From Pseudeuparius sepicola (taxonomy: Eukaryota; Arthropoda; Insecta; Coleoptera; Anthribidae): 64,000 nucleotides of DNA. The notes under the pieces are model-generated. The model searched no databases. It had not been told where the DNA came from and was given only the letters and a program-made list of their open reading frames with translations. The translations under genes and the position numbers were made by a program. The stretch lies in NCBI GenBank assembly GCA_963920635.1, contig OY987301.1, forward strand, positions 20,006,501 to 20,070,500, written 5' to 3'. Below, one piece after another: positions 35,601 to 45,575 of this stretch (the first letter of the stretch is position 1; each line of letters opens with the position of its first letter).

Positions 35601-38569
35601 AAATTTGACAGCCGTTGTGTCTCTGTGCTCTGTGTTCCTTAACACTATATTAAAGACCTGTGCATAGCGCTGTTTCAAGCGATCGCCACTGGCGCCACAC
35701 GACGAAACAAATTTACACAGTGGTTTAATGTTGTTGCAGAATCTTTTACAAAATAAAAACATGCAAATGTGTCTGTTACAACGAATTTAATATCCAAAAT
35801 AAATTAAAATATTTGTTTGTTATGTCCCTCTAATTTGACAAATTCACATGGCATATTTCCATACATTTTCTTAAGAAACGCGAGTCTAAAAAGCAAGCAA
35901 GAGTATTTGGTACCTTTTGGTTTGAAATGAAGTCCATGGCTAGTTGTAGTGTAAGTAAGCATAAAACGCATTAGATTTTTCAGTTTCTTCTTTATATGGA
36001 GGACTATTGGTTCGCTTTGGAGCTATAAACAAAATTTTCCATTTTCATTCTTGCATACGTTACAAAATACTCTTCCAAAATAATATCTAGAATTTTCGCT
36101 TCTTCAGCTGCTTGATCAGATCATGCGATAATTCCAAAATAGTGTTTATTCTTCTGCAATTCACCTAATATGGTCTGTGCAGCTTGCATACCATTTTCTT
36201 CATGTGCATGGAAATTTCATGTTATCACAAACAAACCTACCTATAAAAGCCGTGTTAATAGGATAAAACTGCTAAATACTGGACACAAAGCCAATTCGTT
36301 ACCGTAAAAAGAAGGGCAAGAAGGCAAATCGTAATAAAGCTGGATATTTAAAATTTGGGACATTTTAAACGTCGGTAACTGACATACCATTAACCACTGA
36401 ATACCCCGCTATAACCTATAATAAGTCGCCATTTTTTTCGTCGAGTGGCGCCACCCCAGTCCGTGAACAACAATAAAATATGATGTCATGCTCGAGTCTT
36501 TAATATAGTGTCGTTCCAGCCTTTACTAAATGATAAGCATCGAGAAGACACATAAACTATACGGTGAAAAGTCATGATTGGTGCTAGCACAGAAGAACTA
36601 AAGAAGTTTTAAAAGAATAAATCGTAGAGAAATATAAATATATAATACCTATATAAATTCCATAAAAAAGCACCACTTTCAATGCCCTGGTATTGATAGC
36701 ATTTTCACATTCGACAGTTTAAAAACTACAAATAATGGCCTCCAAATCTGGTGTAAAGTTAGTTTTACAAGATGAATGCAATCCCTAGTTCCTAGTTTCA
36801 AAAACTCCACTAGTTATTATTGAACATTGAATTAAATTTTAAAAATTTTTCATTAGAACATTATAAATAATCCGTTTACTTGAAGAGGGAGGGGAGGTAC
36901 AGAAATTGTACCTTTGGAAAAGTTCTAGAATTTCAAAAAACTCGAAAACGTGAGACAATTTCACGTTTTAAGGGCTCTATTTTCAGAAAATAGTGCCTAC
37001 TGTTAAAAGTATAGTTTAATTTCTGATACTATGAGCTCAATAATTATCATATTTCTAGAAATTACGCTGAACTTTATAGAATGGCCATTTCAGAAATATT
37101 TGAATAGAAAGAAAATTGAAGATTTATTATAGTCTCTGCATTCATTTTTTTTTCCCAGGAATATATATCCTTTACTCAATGATGCTATAATTATATTATT
37201 TTTAGTTATTTGCATAAATAAGGTGATTGAAATTAAAGGCCACCAGGTAGTAGAATATTATTACTCCTCCAATTTTCATCAGCAATGTTAAATCACTGAC
37301 ATCGATGACTTTCAAATCGTAATTTCATTTACCTGTGTTACCTAATTAGATTGTTATCTCCTTATTTAATTTATATTTATAGTAATCACATGGAAACGAA
37401 TTTAATTAAAAAAAAAACAATAATATGAGAAAAAAGGGTACTGTAATCATCTAAATTTATATATTTTAGGGTTAAGGATACCTATCTATTGATAAACAAA
37501 TTTATAACCTATATAAGAAAAGTGCTGATTTTTATTTAAAGCCTGGTTCATGCAGCTTCTTTATCTTTTAATTTTACTTTATCTTTAAGAAATAACCAAC
37601 GGCATTTGTCCCTTCATTTGAACTGACCAATGACATTAATAATTCTTAAAGATAAAGAAAAATTAAAAGATAAAGAAGCTGTATGAACCAGGCTTAACAG
37701 TTTTCCTTAGACGTTTTTATTATTTTAGACAGCTTCAAAAAATTAAAAAAATATATTACCCGGGGCTATCATATACTAATCAGCCAAAAATGTAGTATAG
37801 GCCCATTATTTTTACAAATCTCTTGGCTTTAACTTTAAAGGTTTTCGACCAAGTCTGGATAGTGTGTTGGCTTTTGGTAGATTTAAGTGAAGAAACTAAT
37901 TATTTTTATATTCCATCAAATGAAGAGCGTGTGCATATATCAAATTTGCACGCTTTTTAGTTTTGCTTTTCACAAAATATTTAAGCTACTTGGATTCTAT
38001 TTTTTTTTACCATTCCAACATGAATGTGAAAAATGACACTAAAGTTAATGTACGGAGGGAAAGTCTAAATTTATCCGTAATAACCATGTGCATATGAAAT
38101 GTTCGGCTTAAAATTACATTTCCTACCACCCGAATGAATCTGGCCTCATAAATTTACTACACGCTGTAGAGAACTACACTTGTGGCAAGTAAAATATTTT
38201 TTTCTTCTTTCATTGCAGCAAGAAGGAAAGAAGAACAATATTAGAGCTCTCTTATGTTCAATGCATACAATATTATGGAACGGGGCAAAATGGAACAAGT
38301 GTGAAATGCACCAACTGGTCTCTGCAGCTGACGTGAAGAAGGCTTATAGACGAGCCTGTCTTGCCGTTCATCCAGACAAGGTATGCAAACTTACTTTAAA
38401 AAATCCTTAAATAAATTAATTGAATATTATTTTGAAATTACAATGAAAATGCCTATTCCAGCAAACTGGGACAGATAATGAAAACCTAGCAAAATTAATA
38501 TTTATGGAATTAAACAATGCTTGGAGCGATTTTGAAAACGATCCATCTTCAAACTTGTTTGCCAGTTAG
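17623..38569 (+). CDS. GAK/auxilin: kinase-PTEN-like-C2-J-domain protein
   Basis: Exons: 17623-17755, 17811-17872, 18934-19108, 20896-21161, 21220-21442, 21500-21729, 26621-26811, 26900-27239, 28845-29092, 30104-30209, 30265-30440, 30497-30690, 30741-30868, 30918-31047, 31101-31301, 35118-35485, 38219-38380, 38462-38569; 1146 aa in one frame. The NAK-family kinase has K65, HRDLK (D168) and DFG (D186). The PTEN-like domain (about 428-620) has HCNDGKATS, lacking the catalytic Arg. The C2 domain spans about 625-780, the linker carries MFDPFG- and FGDLL-type AP-2/clathrin motifs, and the C-terminal J domain has HPDK (1108-1111). GAK and auxilin recruit Hsc70 to strip clathrin from vesicles, and the kinase phosphorylates adaptor subunits. 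Size and order match Drosophila auxilin and human GAK. Confidence 0.96.
17873..18933. other. GAK intron 2
   Basis: About 1.06 kb, AT-rich. I see no repeat structure or coding feature. The frame at 18329-18523 has no recognisable content. Confidence 0.5.
19396..19425. repeat. Fragment of a foldback end
   Basis: CCCTCACAATACTCCAAACT and following bases match the left arm of the element at 23700-25538. Only about 30 bp remain. Confidence 0.6.
19545..19702 (+). promoter_or_regulatory. Candidate internal promoter and first exon in GAK intron 3
   Basis: A TATA-like CTATAAAG near 19548 is followed by a pyrimidine/GC stretch and, at about 19702, by TTTGCAG|GTAAGTG, a strong splice donor. This layout resembles a TATA promoter with a short non-coding first exon. 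It could make an alternative GAK transcript or belong to an old mobile element. There is no direct support. Confidence 0.25.
20145..20510. mobile_element. hAT-like MITE with 8-bp target duplication
   Basis: 366 bp flanked on both sides by ATTGGCAT (20137-20144 and 20511-20518). Ends are CACAGATCGTATATAT and its near complement ATATACGATCTCTGTG. An 8-bp duplication is characteristic of hAT transposases. There is no open frame. A pair of TGCGCATTT words lies inside (20248 and 20290). Confidence 0.75.
21736..23520 (+). mobile_element. Truncated LINE with (TAA)n tail in GAK intron 6
   Basis: Reverse-transcriptase pieces are present in several frames: [12 protein letters not shown] near 21830, [16 protein letters not shown] near 22000, [11 protein letters not shown] near 22210, [12 protein letters not shown] (22400), and [10 protein letters not shown] near 22470. 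A connecting/C-terminal region follows to 23298. The 3' end carries an AATAAA-like region and a short (TAA)n tail ending at 23520. The endonuclease and 5' part are missing, and frameshifts (near 21898, 22120, 22225 and 22690) break the frame. It lies in the same direction as GAK. It belongs to the I/Jockey-type non-LTR elements, clade not resolved. Confidence 0.85.
22400..23298 (+). pseudogene. LINE reverse transcriptase remnant
   Basis: Two overlapping frames (22400-22741 and 22699-23298) together hold the YADD catalytic box, the thumb and the C-terminal half of a non-LTR ORF2. One frameshift near 22690 separates them. The upstream RT motifs lie in other frames, so no functional protein is made. 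Confidence 0.8.
23700..25538. mobile_element. Foldback element with ~210-bp arms in GAK intron 6
   Basis: The left arm (23700-23907) is mirrored by the right arm (25317-25538). CTCACAATACTCCAAACTAG, for example, appears as its complement near 25495, and both outer ends are (TAA)n microsatellites. The 1.4-kb interior has no open frame but contains a piece related to the MITE at 33556-33679 (TTTTCCAATACCATCATTTG near 24288 and GTCCAGTTTATTTTATGAGG near 24555) and a SINE-like tRNA segment. It is a composite non-autonomous element. Confidence 0.75.
25121..25215 (+). repeat. Candidate tRNA-derived SINE head
   Basis: TGGCGTCGCTCG (about 25131) resembles an A box and GGTTCGAGGC (25194-25203) a B box of an RNA polymerase III promoter, at tRNA-like spacing. 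The body does not fold as a clean tRNA. It sits just inside the right arm of the foldback element. A SINE fragment is more likely than a tRNA gene. Confidence 0.4.
25539..26620. other. End of GAK intron 6
   Basis: AT-rich DNA without a recognisable repeat or gene. GAK exon 7 starts after TTTTTTCCAG at 26620. The reading frame is open upstream of that acceptor, so a longer exon is possible but not needed. Confidence 0.5.
27240..28844. other. GAK intron 8
   Basis: It contains a small MITE (27304-27431) and a run of 14 C residues near 27811. Short frames here (27563-27935) look like chance. Confidence 0.5.
27304..27431. mobile_element. Small MITE, TTTGTTCCAACAA ends
   Basis: About 128 bp with inverted ends TTTGTTCCAACAACAGTT and AACTATTGTTGGAACAAAG. 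A related right half is present at about 59090-59163 (AACTGGTTCAGAACTG, TGTTGGAACAAAGCTAT) in a NUAK intron. There is no coding capacity. Confidence 0.65.
29093..30103. other. GAK intron 9 with a 36-bp hairpin
   Basis: The hairpin at 29271-29306 (TTCAGCGATAATACCACT and its near complement, two mismatches) is the only clear structure. A related word, AAAATACCAC, recurs near 29572. No gene is seen. Confidence 0.5.
31452..31646. repeat. Small foldback, GATACAGGG ends
   Basis: AAGATACAGGG near 31456 is mirrored by CCCTGTATCTTC at about 31632-31643, and internal words (TATCTTTTCCAATAAACTTA against AAACTTATACTTTGGAAGAT) also pair partly. It is a decayed element. Confidence 0.5.
31650..31935 (-). 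pseudogene. Mariner-like transposase C-terminal remnant
   Basis: On the minus strand the frame 31873-31679 encodes a mariner transposase C terminus, with the words [25 protein letters not shown] and SGDYVEK (the GGDYVEK-like ending is typical). Upstream coding is decayed and the DNA-binding and DDD catalytic parts are gone. The sequence ACGAGGGACTCAGAAACTTT (31657 onward) is probably one terminal inverted repeat. Confidence 0.8.
32797..33256. repeat. GC-rich block, possible solo LTR
   Basis: A ~460-bp stretch much richer in G+C than the rest of the intron. It begins TGTTACAACACTG and ends ..CATGTAAC, which are inverted ends of the kind seen in some LTRs, and has AATAAA near 32840. There are no tRNA or protein features; the overlapping frames on both strands are not convincing. 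A solo LTR is one reading, but no target duplication was established. Confidence 0.35.
33319..33440. repeat. Repeat fragment shared with NUAK intron 4
   Basis: TGACATCAGCGGTGATGCTT and the following ~100 bp closely match 51552-51665 (TGACGTCAACGGTGACGCTT), including TTATTCGAC, GGAAATTTGA and ACCACATATACACCAA-type words. It is probably one arm piece of the foldback element found there. Confidence 0.65.
33556..33679. mobile_element. 124-bp MITE, ACGGCCCTCGTAAA ends
   Basis: Perfect or near-perfect inverted ends: ACGGCCCTCGTAAAGTAAAC and GTTTATTTTACGAGGGCCGT. Related sequence occurs inside the foldback element near 24280-24590. There is no coding capacity. Confidence 0.75.
34030..34945. repeat. 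TATCGATA/ATCGAT array split by a LINE piece
   Basis: Dense repeats of ATCGATAAAATCGATCTT-type units at about 34030-34215, more of the same at 34626-34680 and 34795-34945. The left flank (AGGACTAGGG near 33998) and right flank (TCAGGCCTAGATAGGA near 34948) look like the edges of one element. Many copies contain TATCGATA, the binding word of the insect factor DREF, or CGATA, the BEAF word. Frames through it give only low-complexity DKIDFID repeats. Confidence 0.75.
34208..34632 (-). mobile_element. 3' end of a LINE inserted in the ATCGAT array
   Basis: On the minus strand the frame ending at 34377 encodes a non-LTR ORF2 C terminus, with the words [21 protein letters not shown] and [10 protein letters not shown]. 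After it come an AATAAAG signal and a (TTGA)n tail (34208-34232). The coding part begins abruptly next to ATCGAT repeats at about 34632, as expected for 5' truncation on insertion. It is a different family from the LINE at 21736. Confidence 0.8.
35641..36515. mobile_element. Foldback-like element, AACACTATATTAAAGAC ends
   Basis: AACACTATATTAAAGACC (35641) is mirrored by GTCTTTAATATAGTGTCGTT (36496-36515), and a second pair, GGCGCCACACGACGAAA (35692) and TTTTCGTCGAGTGGCGCCA (about 36426-36452), lies inside. The middle is unpaired and non-coding. Confidence 0.6.
37538..37696. mobile_element. 159-bp MITE, AAGCCTGGTTCAT ends
   Basis: Inverted arms of about 55 bp: AAGCCTGGTTCATGCAGCTT on the left, AGCTGTATGAACCAGGCTTA on the right. 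There is no open frame. Confidence 0.75.
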
Positions 38570-39159
38570 AATTTCGACTTCTAATGACATTCCACTATGT
38601 AAAATTTGAAATTAGGTAAGCAGAATTTAAAATATAGCAGTAATAGTTTTAAATAAGCAATTCGCAAGTTGACCTACAAGGTAGGACGTATTCGATATTA
38701 TTTTATAAAGTATTTTATTTATTACTTATTTACTTTTTGTTTATGTGTACAAGAATGTTACTGTCCGCTTAAATATGATTGTAGTTACCTTTTTATATTA
38801 CTTAAAGTTAAGTTAAATGATGGTTATTTAAAGTTAATAGTGTTTTTATTACGAACTTCCTGGTATGATTTTACAAATCATGATAAATAAATTATGATGT
38901 TAAAAAATTAATAGCATTTAGTAAAATTTAAGATTTCTGTCTTTTATTTTTCAAAGTTCCTCGAAGCTACAATGTTATTGTAAAAAGAATATATAAATAT
39001 AAAAGATTATTCAACTTAAGAATTTGCTTTTCATTTGCTGTAGATATCAAAAGTCAATAATTATTGTAATTTTATCACTTTATTAAAAGTTCAATAACAA
39101 ATCAATACAAATTGTACACAGCTACAAAAAAATTAAAGCTTCAATACAAAATCACAAAT
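38570..39159. other. Convergent 3' ends of GAK and the BTB zinc-finger gene
   Basis: AATAAA at 38886-38891 on the plus strand fits GAK polyadenylation. On the minus strand AATAAA (plus 39079-39084) fits the zinc-finger gene. The two signals are about 190 bp apart, so the transcripts end tail to tail and might overlap slightly. Confidence 0.55.
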
Positions 39160-42100
39160 CTAGAAAAGTGTCATGCAGTTTTGCAATGTAGAAGGATAAT
39201 CGGACGGTTGTCCTGGTGTTTGGATCGGCTGTGAAGATTGTACTGCAGCCATCGCCATAGAAACAGGCGTCGATGATGGATGGTATGGAACCTGAGCAAA
39301 AAAGCCAATTTACTAAAAATATGTTTGCAATTTTCAAACTCAAAGTAAGCATAGTTTTCCATAAATAACAGACTATCCCTGATTTATCGACCTACGCATA
39401 GTTTATTTTCAACCATACTGTAATATTATTTATATCGCTAAGCAAAAAAAGTTTGGAAGTCGGTCATTTCTTAGCATAGGTCTGAAAATACCCGTCAAAC
39501 TAGGCAAAACAGCAGCGTTTTCTGGTTAATTTTAATAGTTCACAACACCATCAATAGATGGTGTTGTGGGAACGTCCTCTACTCTTTTCTGCTGAAAAAA
39601 TTGTCACTTTTTCAGCTCTGTTTAAACCATGAAACATGTTTTTCTACTTTAAGTCGAGCTTAGGGAGCAAATATTTCAGTTGATTTACCCTCAAATAATT
39701 CAAAAAATCAAACTATAGTCAAATTATTTTAAGAAGTCCTTACTGGGACTGTCAATTGGTAATTTCGATATCCTAAGTTCGCATCAATGAAGCAGAAAAT
39801 GCAACCGGGTCATAAGTTCAGGTCAGTAACGGGCCCATTTGCACTAACAACACGAAAAGTAACAAGAACAAGAACAACACAGATAACGGTAAAACTCACG
39901 AAACGTAGAAAACCCTCGAATATTTTCACTGCCGAATGTTTGAACCAGTTTGAACGATCTGGAAAACCTTCACTGTCACTTTGACACACCGAAGCTAAAT
40001 TTACCTGAGTCCGCACATTGACGCTGCCAAAAGCAGCTGATTATACCAAAATACCAAAATGAAAAGTGTTTCCATGACGTTTGTAATTATTATTAAAATG
40101 AGTTGTAGTCATAGTTATTTTTATTTATAGCGGTATAATCGTGATTGCAATAGGGTTTTTATTTTATTATGTTCTTTTTTTCGTATCACTTGGGTAACTT
40201 ACCCATCATAAATCAATGAGTGACGTCAGTAACTGGCTGAGACACATATACCAATGTTATACCAGTGGTTAACAGAAAACTCCTAGGGATTTTGTGGAGA
40301 ATGTCATCTGACAAAATCGGGACTTCTTACAGTAATCGGGGTATAGCAACAACTACTGTACTAGGGCAGCTATTATCAGCTGATCCTGACAATTCGTTGG
40401 ACTGCCCTACCAGTGATGACAATTATAACCTTGTTAGAGAGTAGTTCGTTTGTCCCGTGGTAAACTTGTCAGTTTCAATGCAAACTGATTGTGCATTTGC
40501 AACTTCTTTCTGGATGTAAGTCCTTTAAATCCAATGGAAATTTTCATTAAGAAGAAGACGTCAAGTACCCCCCTATTCTGAGTTATACCGATCTTTATGA
40601 AATTAAGACTGAATCACAATATCACTGTGGTCTATTTATTTTTAATTGCCTACTCACCGTGCTATTGTGATGAAACCGTGGATCCAACATCATAGCAGCA
40701 GCCACTGCTGCAGCAGTAGAAGTAGCAGTAGAATGATTGCTCCTACTCAACATGTGATGATTTACGATGTTGTTATTGTGGTGTTGGCTGCCACTCCTCT
40801 GGCCATGTCCTGACGCTAGGATTTGGTTGTGTATGTTGTGCGGGTGACTGTGGTGATGGAAATCTACTGGATCACCAAAGTGGGGATAATTCGCGTTGAT
40901 TCCCGCTATGTTATTAGCTGGAATATAAGGGGCGATTCACCAGAAGCACGTAAGCGAATCAAAAAGTCCTAACCTGAACTTGACGAATGGCTCTGATGGT
41001 GCATAATGATGTCCTGTATCTCCGATCCACTTGGTTGTCCGGCAGTCGTCGTACTTGAACTGTTGGTTTGAGAAAAATTAATGCCTGTCGTAGTAACTGG
41101 TGTTGCAGCCGAACTTTCCTGATAAGACCAACAATTATTAGTAATTAATTATAAAACGTAACATCTAATATGGACCTGTGACTTTGCTCGCCCATTTGAA
41201 CTACTGCTGGTGCTGTTATTCCTCAACGGCCTGGATTTATATGGGACTTTTGCCGAAGCATTCTCGCCATGGTGTCTCGTAAAGTGTTCTTTCAGTTTGT
41301 CGCGCCTAGAGCTGGCATAGTCGCAGTTCGAGCACTTAAATGGTTTTTCATCTAAATGTATACGTTCGTGTCTAACTAGGTGTGATTTTTCCATGAAACC
41401 CCTACCGCATACTGTACAATTGTGGGGGCGTACTCCATTGTGATTTTTTGTATGTGTCGACAGTTGGTTTTTCTTTGTTGTGGTATATTTACAGTGGGGA
41501 AATGAGCACCGGTACATGTCACCTAAAGAAATAATTATAAGGATATTATTTTAGTGAGAACTTACTATTTTCAAGATGTAACAATTAAGATACGTACAAT
41601 AACACGCACATCCAATTTAAAACAAGTTAGAAGTCCACAAAAGCACTGAAATATACAAATATACATGTACAGCAGCTGACACTGCTGGGAGCTGGATCAA
41701 CACTATTGATCCAAGTTAGAGAAATATTGTTCAGATAAACATATCAAGATACCACAGTAGTCAAAAGTGGCTCTTAATTTTACTCACTTGTGTGTATCCT
41801 TTTGTGTGCAATCATGTGACTTAACAATTTCGTATGAAATCCACATGCTTCACATGACAAATTCTTCTCGGTGTTGTGTATTAAGACGTGCGATTCTAGG
41901 TTATGTTTAAATCGAAATGCTTTCGAGCAACTCTCACACTTGTAGGTCTTCTCAGGTAAGTGAATTTTCATGTGCGATAAATAATTTTGCTTTAAACGAC
42001 ATTTAAACGAACAAAAAGTGCAACTGTACATTGATTCTTCGAGATGTTGCGCTCTATGAGAAATTAACTTGGCAATTTGGTCTGTGTTCAGATCACCTAA

Positions 42101-43625
42101 AAAGTTATCTGTTAGTAAATAAACTACAGTGATTTAATTTCTTACAATAGTCACATTTGAAAGGAGGCCCAGTAAAATGACTTTTCATGTGATTTAAATA
42201 ATCTCCGTGATACTGACATACAAAATTACAGATGCTACATTTGTAAGTTACATCTTTAGCATGACTTAAAGCTAAATGTTGTTCCAACAAAAGACTATCG
42301 TTTATTGTAGCAAAACAAATTGGACACTTTATACCAACTTTTTCTTCATTTTCAGCTAAAAAATATTGTAATGACAAAAAAATCTCAGTTAAGTTTTATT
42401 TTTTGTACCTTCTGATTCATCTTTATCATTTGTTAAAAGAATCCTTCTCTTTCTACAAGTCAGCATCTTCAAAACTGCCATTCTCAAACTAGGTTTAAGA
42501 TTTAACAACATGAGTTTCTTTAATATTATATGTTTTTTGTTGTTCAATTTTGTTTTGACATGAATGGAGTTTAAATTATTCTGTTCAGTGTCTTTTGTTT
42601 CAACCACTATGTTTTTCTCTTGCTTTAAATCTTTATCAGGCTTGTCATTCACCTAAAAAAACAACTAGAGTTCTCTAGGTTCACCCACAGAAAATGAAAC
42701 CACACCTCTCCATATTTCGCCTGAAGAACTTCATATCTGGTTTTAAAAGTTGATAAATTCCAATTACTTTGCACCAGATAGTCCAAAAATCTAAACAAAC
42801 ACAATTCACTTTTGCTGTAGAGTAAGCACGTGTCTAAGTGCTTAAACACTTCAGTAGGTTCTAGATCGTTTGAGGAAAATGTTCGAATTAATTTATCAAA
42901 GTATCGTTCACGTTTCTCTAAGTGAGTGAGCACCCACTGAGATAGAAGTATTAGTGCTTTGTGAGTTGTTAGTACGAAATTCTAAAAAAGCAGTTAATAA
43001 GGTTTAACAAAAATTGAAGCTATCTAAATAATCCTACCTTATTTTTAAAAAAATCCTGAAGTTCCTTAAAGTCCAATCCCATGATTTCACCACCCTTGCA
43101 AATTTCTTCCATATGACTTGATATCCAGTTCTCTACAATATTTCCTAAATGTTTTAATTTAAACCTTTGTGTCAAAAAATATGTGAACAAACAGTTTTCG
43201 GAATTTAACTTGGTACCCAGGAACTCTATGCAATACTCAATGACTTTAGTCAATATGAAGTGATCTGCAAGCTTTAATAGTTCCTCGACGTTGGATTGCT
43301 TTATAGTAATTTCCCCAGTATACATGTAATTCAATACCATATTAAATATTTCGCTATCTAAGCATGTAATGGTAAGTTCTTCCCGAATAACTTTATGGTG
43401 TTTTAAAATTGAGTCAAAATAAGGTGAACTACAAGCTAAAACGTTACGGTGCGCCTTCATAACTTTATTATTTACGTAAAGTGTAATATCACAAAAACGA
43501 TTTCTTTTCCTTTGCTCTAACAGTTGGTGGAATATTGTAGAAGACAATTCCGCACAATGAAAAGTCATTGTTCTATTATCATCCAGTGTTATCATCTGCA
43601 ACAAAATATTCTTATAGTAATCCAT
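39160..43625 (-). CDS. BTB-BACK-C2H2 zinc-finger protein
   Basis: Coding exons, in transcript order: 43625-43038, 42981-42706, 42652-42409, 42355-42146, 42096-41788, 41522-41176, 41118-40974, 40917-40658, 39291-39160; 836 aa in one frame. A BTB domain (about 24-125: [27 protein letters not shown]) and a BACK-like region to ~290 are followed by a basic stretch and nine C2H2 fingers (about 374-635), then a Ser/Thr, His- and Ala-rich tail. BTB-ZF proteins are nuclear DNA-binding regulators that dimerise through BTB. The specific orthologue is not recognised. The start could also be the in-frame ATG at 43595, which directly follows TTGCAG. The intron at 41175-41119 is short and begins GTCCAT. Confidence 0.88.
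39541..39568. repeat. Perfect 12-bp hairpin
   Basis: CACAACACCATC and its reverse complement are separated by AATA. It lies in the last intron of the BTB zinc-finger gene. Function unknown. Confidence 0.6.
39732..40327 (+). mobile_element. TA-flanked MITE, AGAAGTCC ends (copy 1)
   Basis: 596 bp with ends AGAAGTCC and GGACTTCT, flanked by TA as in Tc1/mariner insertions. A second copy of the same sequence lies in the opposite direction at about 56287-56892. Over most of its length the two copies are close by eye. No complete open frame is shared, so it is non-autonomous. It sits in the last intron of the zinc-finger gene. Confidence 0.75.
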
Positions 43626-44028
43626 TTGTATATGTGGAAAAATTGATTCTTTAAGAAAATTACATCGTAAATGAATTTTTACATATTTATATTTATTTAA
43701 AATAATGCTGTATAAAATAGTATTTTAATAATAATAGGCATAACATGCACATCTATGCAGATGGGGTTACAAACAGAAAAAGCAGTTAATAGTAAATAAT
43801 AAATTAATATCAGATAATTTTGCTTTGCACATGCTTTGAAAATTGTAATTTTTTGGGAATTTCAGTTTAGATATACTGTTGATAGGGTAACTTTATTGCA
43901 AAAAATATTGTATTTTTAAGAAACACTTTATACTTATGGATATTTTTGAAATACCTAATAGTTAGGAATTACCACTGCAAGGTGTAGATACCTAATACCT
44001 AATTAATTCAAGAATCGACATAAAAGTA

Positions 44029-44166
44029 GCTCTGTTTGCCTTCAATTTTAAGAACTGTCCCAAAACGTACTGTCATTAGTAAATTAAAATCCCCGGGACT
44101 GTTTTAGATCAATGACAGTACGAGAACCGTTTTGGGACAATTCTTAAAATTGAACGCGAACAGAGC
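44029..44166. mobile_element. 138-bp MITE, GCTCTGTTTGCC ends
   Basis: GCTCTGTTTGCCTTCAATTT on the left is mirrored by AAATTGAACGCGAACAGAGC on the right. Arms are about 50 bp, and a GTACTGTCATT word is mirrored by AATGACAGTAC inside. Non-coding. Confidence 0.75.
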
Positions 44167-45359
44167 AAGTACCTACAGCACTTTTTTTATTGTTTTCTAA
44201 ACAATGTCTAATAAACCAATAGATCAAAAATGATTTTTGTGTCTACTTCATATTACAGATATATCTACTTCAGTCCTCATCAATTAAAAATTCATCTCTG
44301 CTAGATTTCCCTACTATTCATTATTCCTAATCATAGATAGCTATATAAATATATAATTTATTTAAAAAAATAAGGTAACAGAAGGAAATATTAGTGTTCT
44401 AAGACTATGCAAAAAGCCAACTCCAAACAAAATGTAATAAAATAATTTTAAAATATGAAAATAAAAAATATTTCTTCAGTATGTAATATAATGGGGCGAT
44501 TTGAATTACCTTGCAAATTGCCTTTCTATAGTTATCAATTTTAAATTTGCTGGAACATTTTTATTCGCAAATCTTTTAAATTTGTTTCTATTATGCTGTA
44601 ACCGTCTACTTTTTTTTATTTATTCACGGAAAATTGGTATAAATAAAATGCCCTACAAAAACAGGCACGGAAAATACGGGAGCAAGCTATCGATTTTCTG
44701 GGGATTACCGATAAAAGGCGCCGCAGAATAAAGTAGTGTTCCTTTCAGATAAAGCTGTCCATGCATGGTAATCAGAGCAGATCACATTGAGATTCGGTCT
44801 GGTTGTTCGGATTGTGTTCAATGTTCATGTGCGCAGAAATCCGAAGATTACTTAGGTTAGTTCAATCAAGATGAATGCTGATCGAAGTAAAGTGAACCCA
44901 GTTGATTAGAAGCATTTTATTTGTATATCTCTGGTAGAAAAGGGTGAAACAAAAAAGCGTTCCCTAGCGTTACTAAATGGCTAACGCCAACATAACACCG
45001 ATAAAAATAAACATGACCTTTGTGAAGAGCGCGAATGTTTGAATTTTTTGCACTTTTTTCATTCCGCACTTTATCTGCTTCAGTTGGAATTTTAGATTTA
45101 TTAATTGGGCAAAAATAATAAAGAATAGAGAAAATATGGATGTATAATTTATCGCAATTTGCTTATAATAATGATGGAACAAATCTTAAGGGTTTATCCT
45201 AACCTCTTCAGTTGTACGTCAAAATAAATTTTATGTAATAATATTTAAAAAATCATGAAAATAAGCGCCCTAAGTTTTATTTCCCAAAAGAAAAACTATG
45301 ACGCACTATTTTAAAAAGTACATTACATTCCAATGTCGTGAACTATTTTTAACACAGAA

Positions 45360-45575
45360 GAAACATGGCGGTGTCTACACATTATTGTCCTTTTAAAACT
45401 GCTCCCTAGTCGATTTCGTACTGAAAGAATCAAGAAAATATGGAGTGAAAGGCCTATTTTACCCATGTTTTACAATTTAGAACTAGAGTGTTGTGTAATT
45501 TTCATCTGGAAGTGACTGTTTTCGGTCTTTTGGGACCAGTTGTAGGTGTACCTTAAGTAAAAAATAAAAAGACTG
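45360..45575 (+). promoter_or_regulatory. Candidate non-coding 5' exon of NUAK
   Basis: The segment ends in AGACTG|GTAAGTTTA, a good donor, and contains a short upstream ATG frame (ATGGCGGTGTCT near 45365). NUAK's first coding exon is preceded by TTCTTTTAG|CAAAATGG, so an upstream non-coding exon is needed. This is the best-looking candidate but is inferred only from the donor. Confidence 0.25.

Larger units (their letters stand above)
35486..38218. other. GAK intron 16
   Basis: 2.7 kb with two inverted-repeat elements (35641-36515 and 37538-37696). The remainder is AT-rich without features. Confidence 0.5.

Noticed and set aside
39787..40016. Short frames within the TA-MITE, recurring at 56577-56801
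   Set aside because: The two copies differ by indels that end the frames at different places, so it is not a maintained protein.
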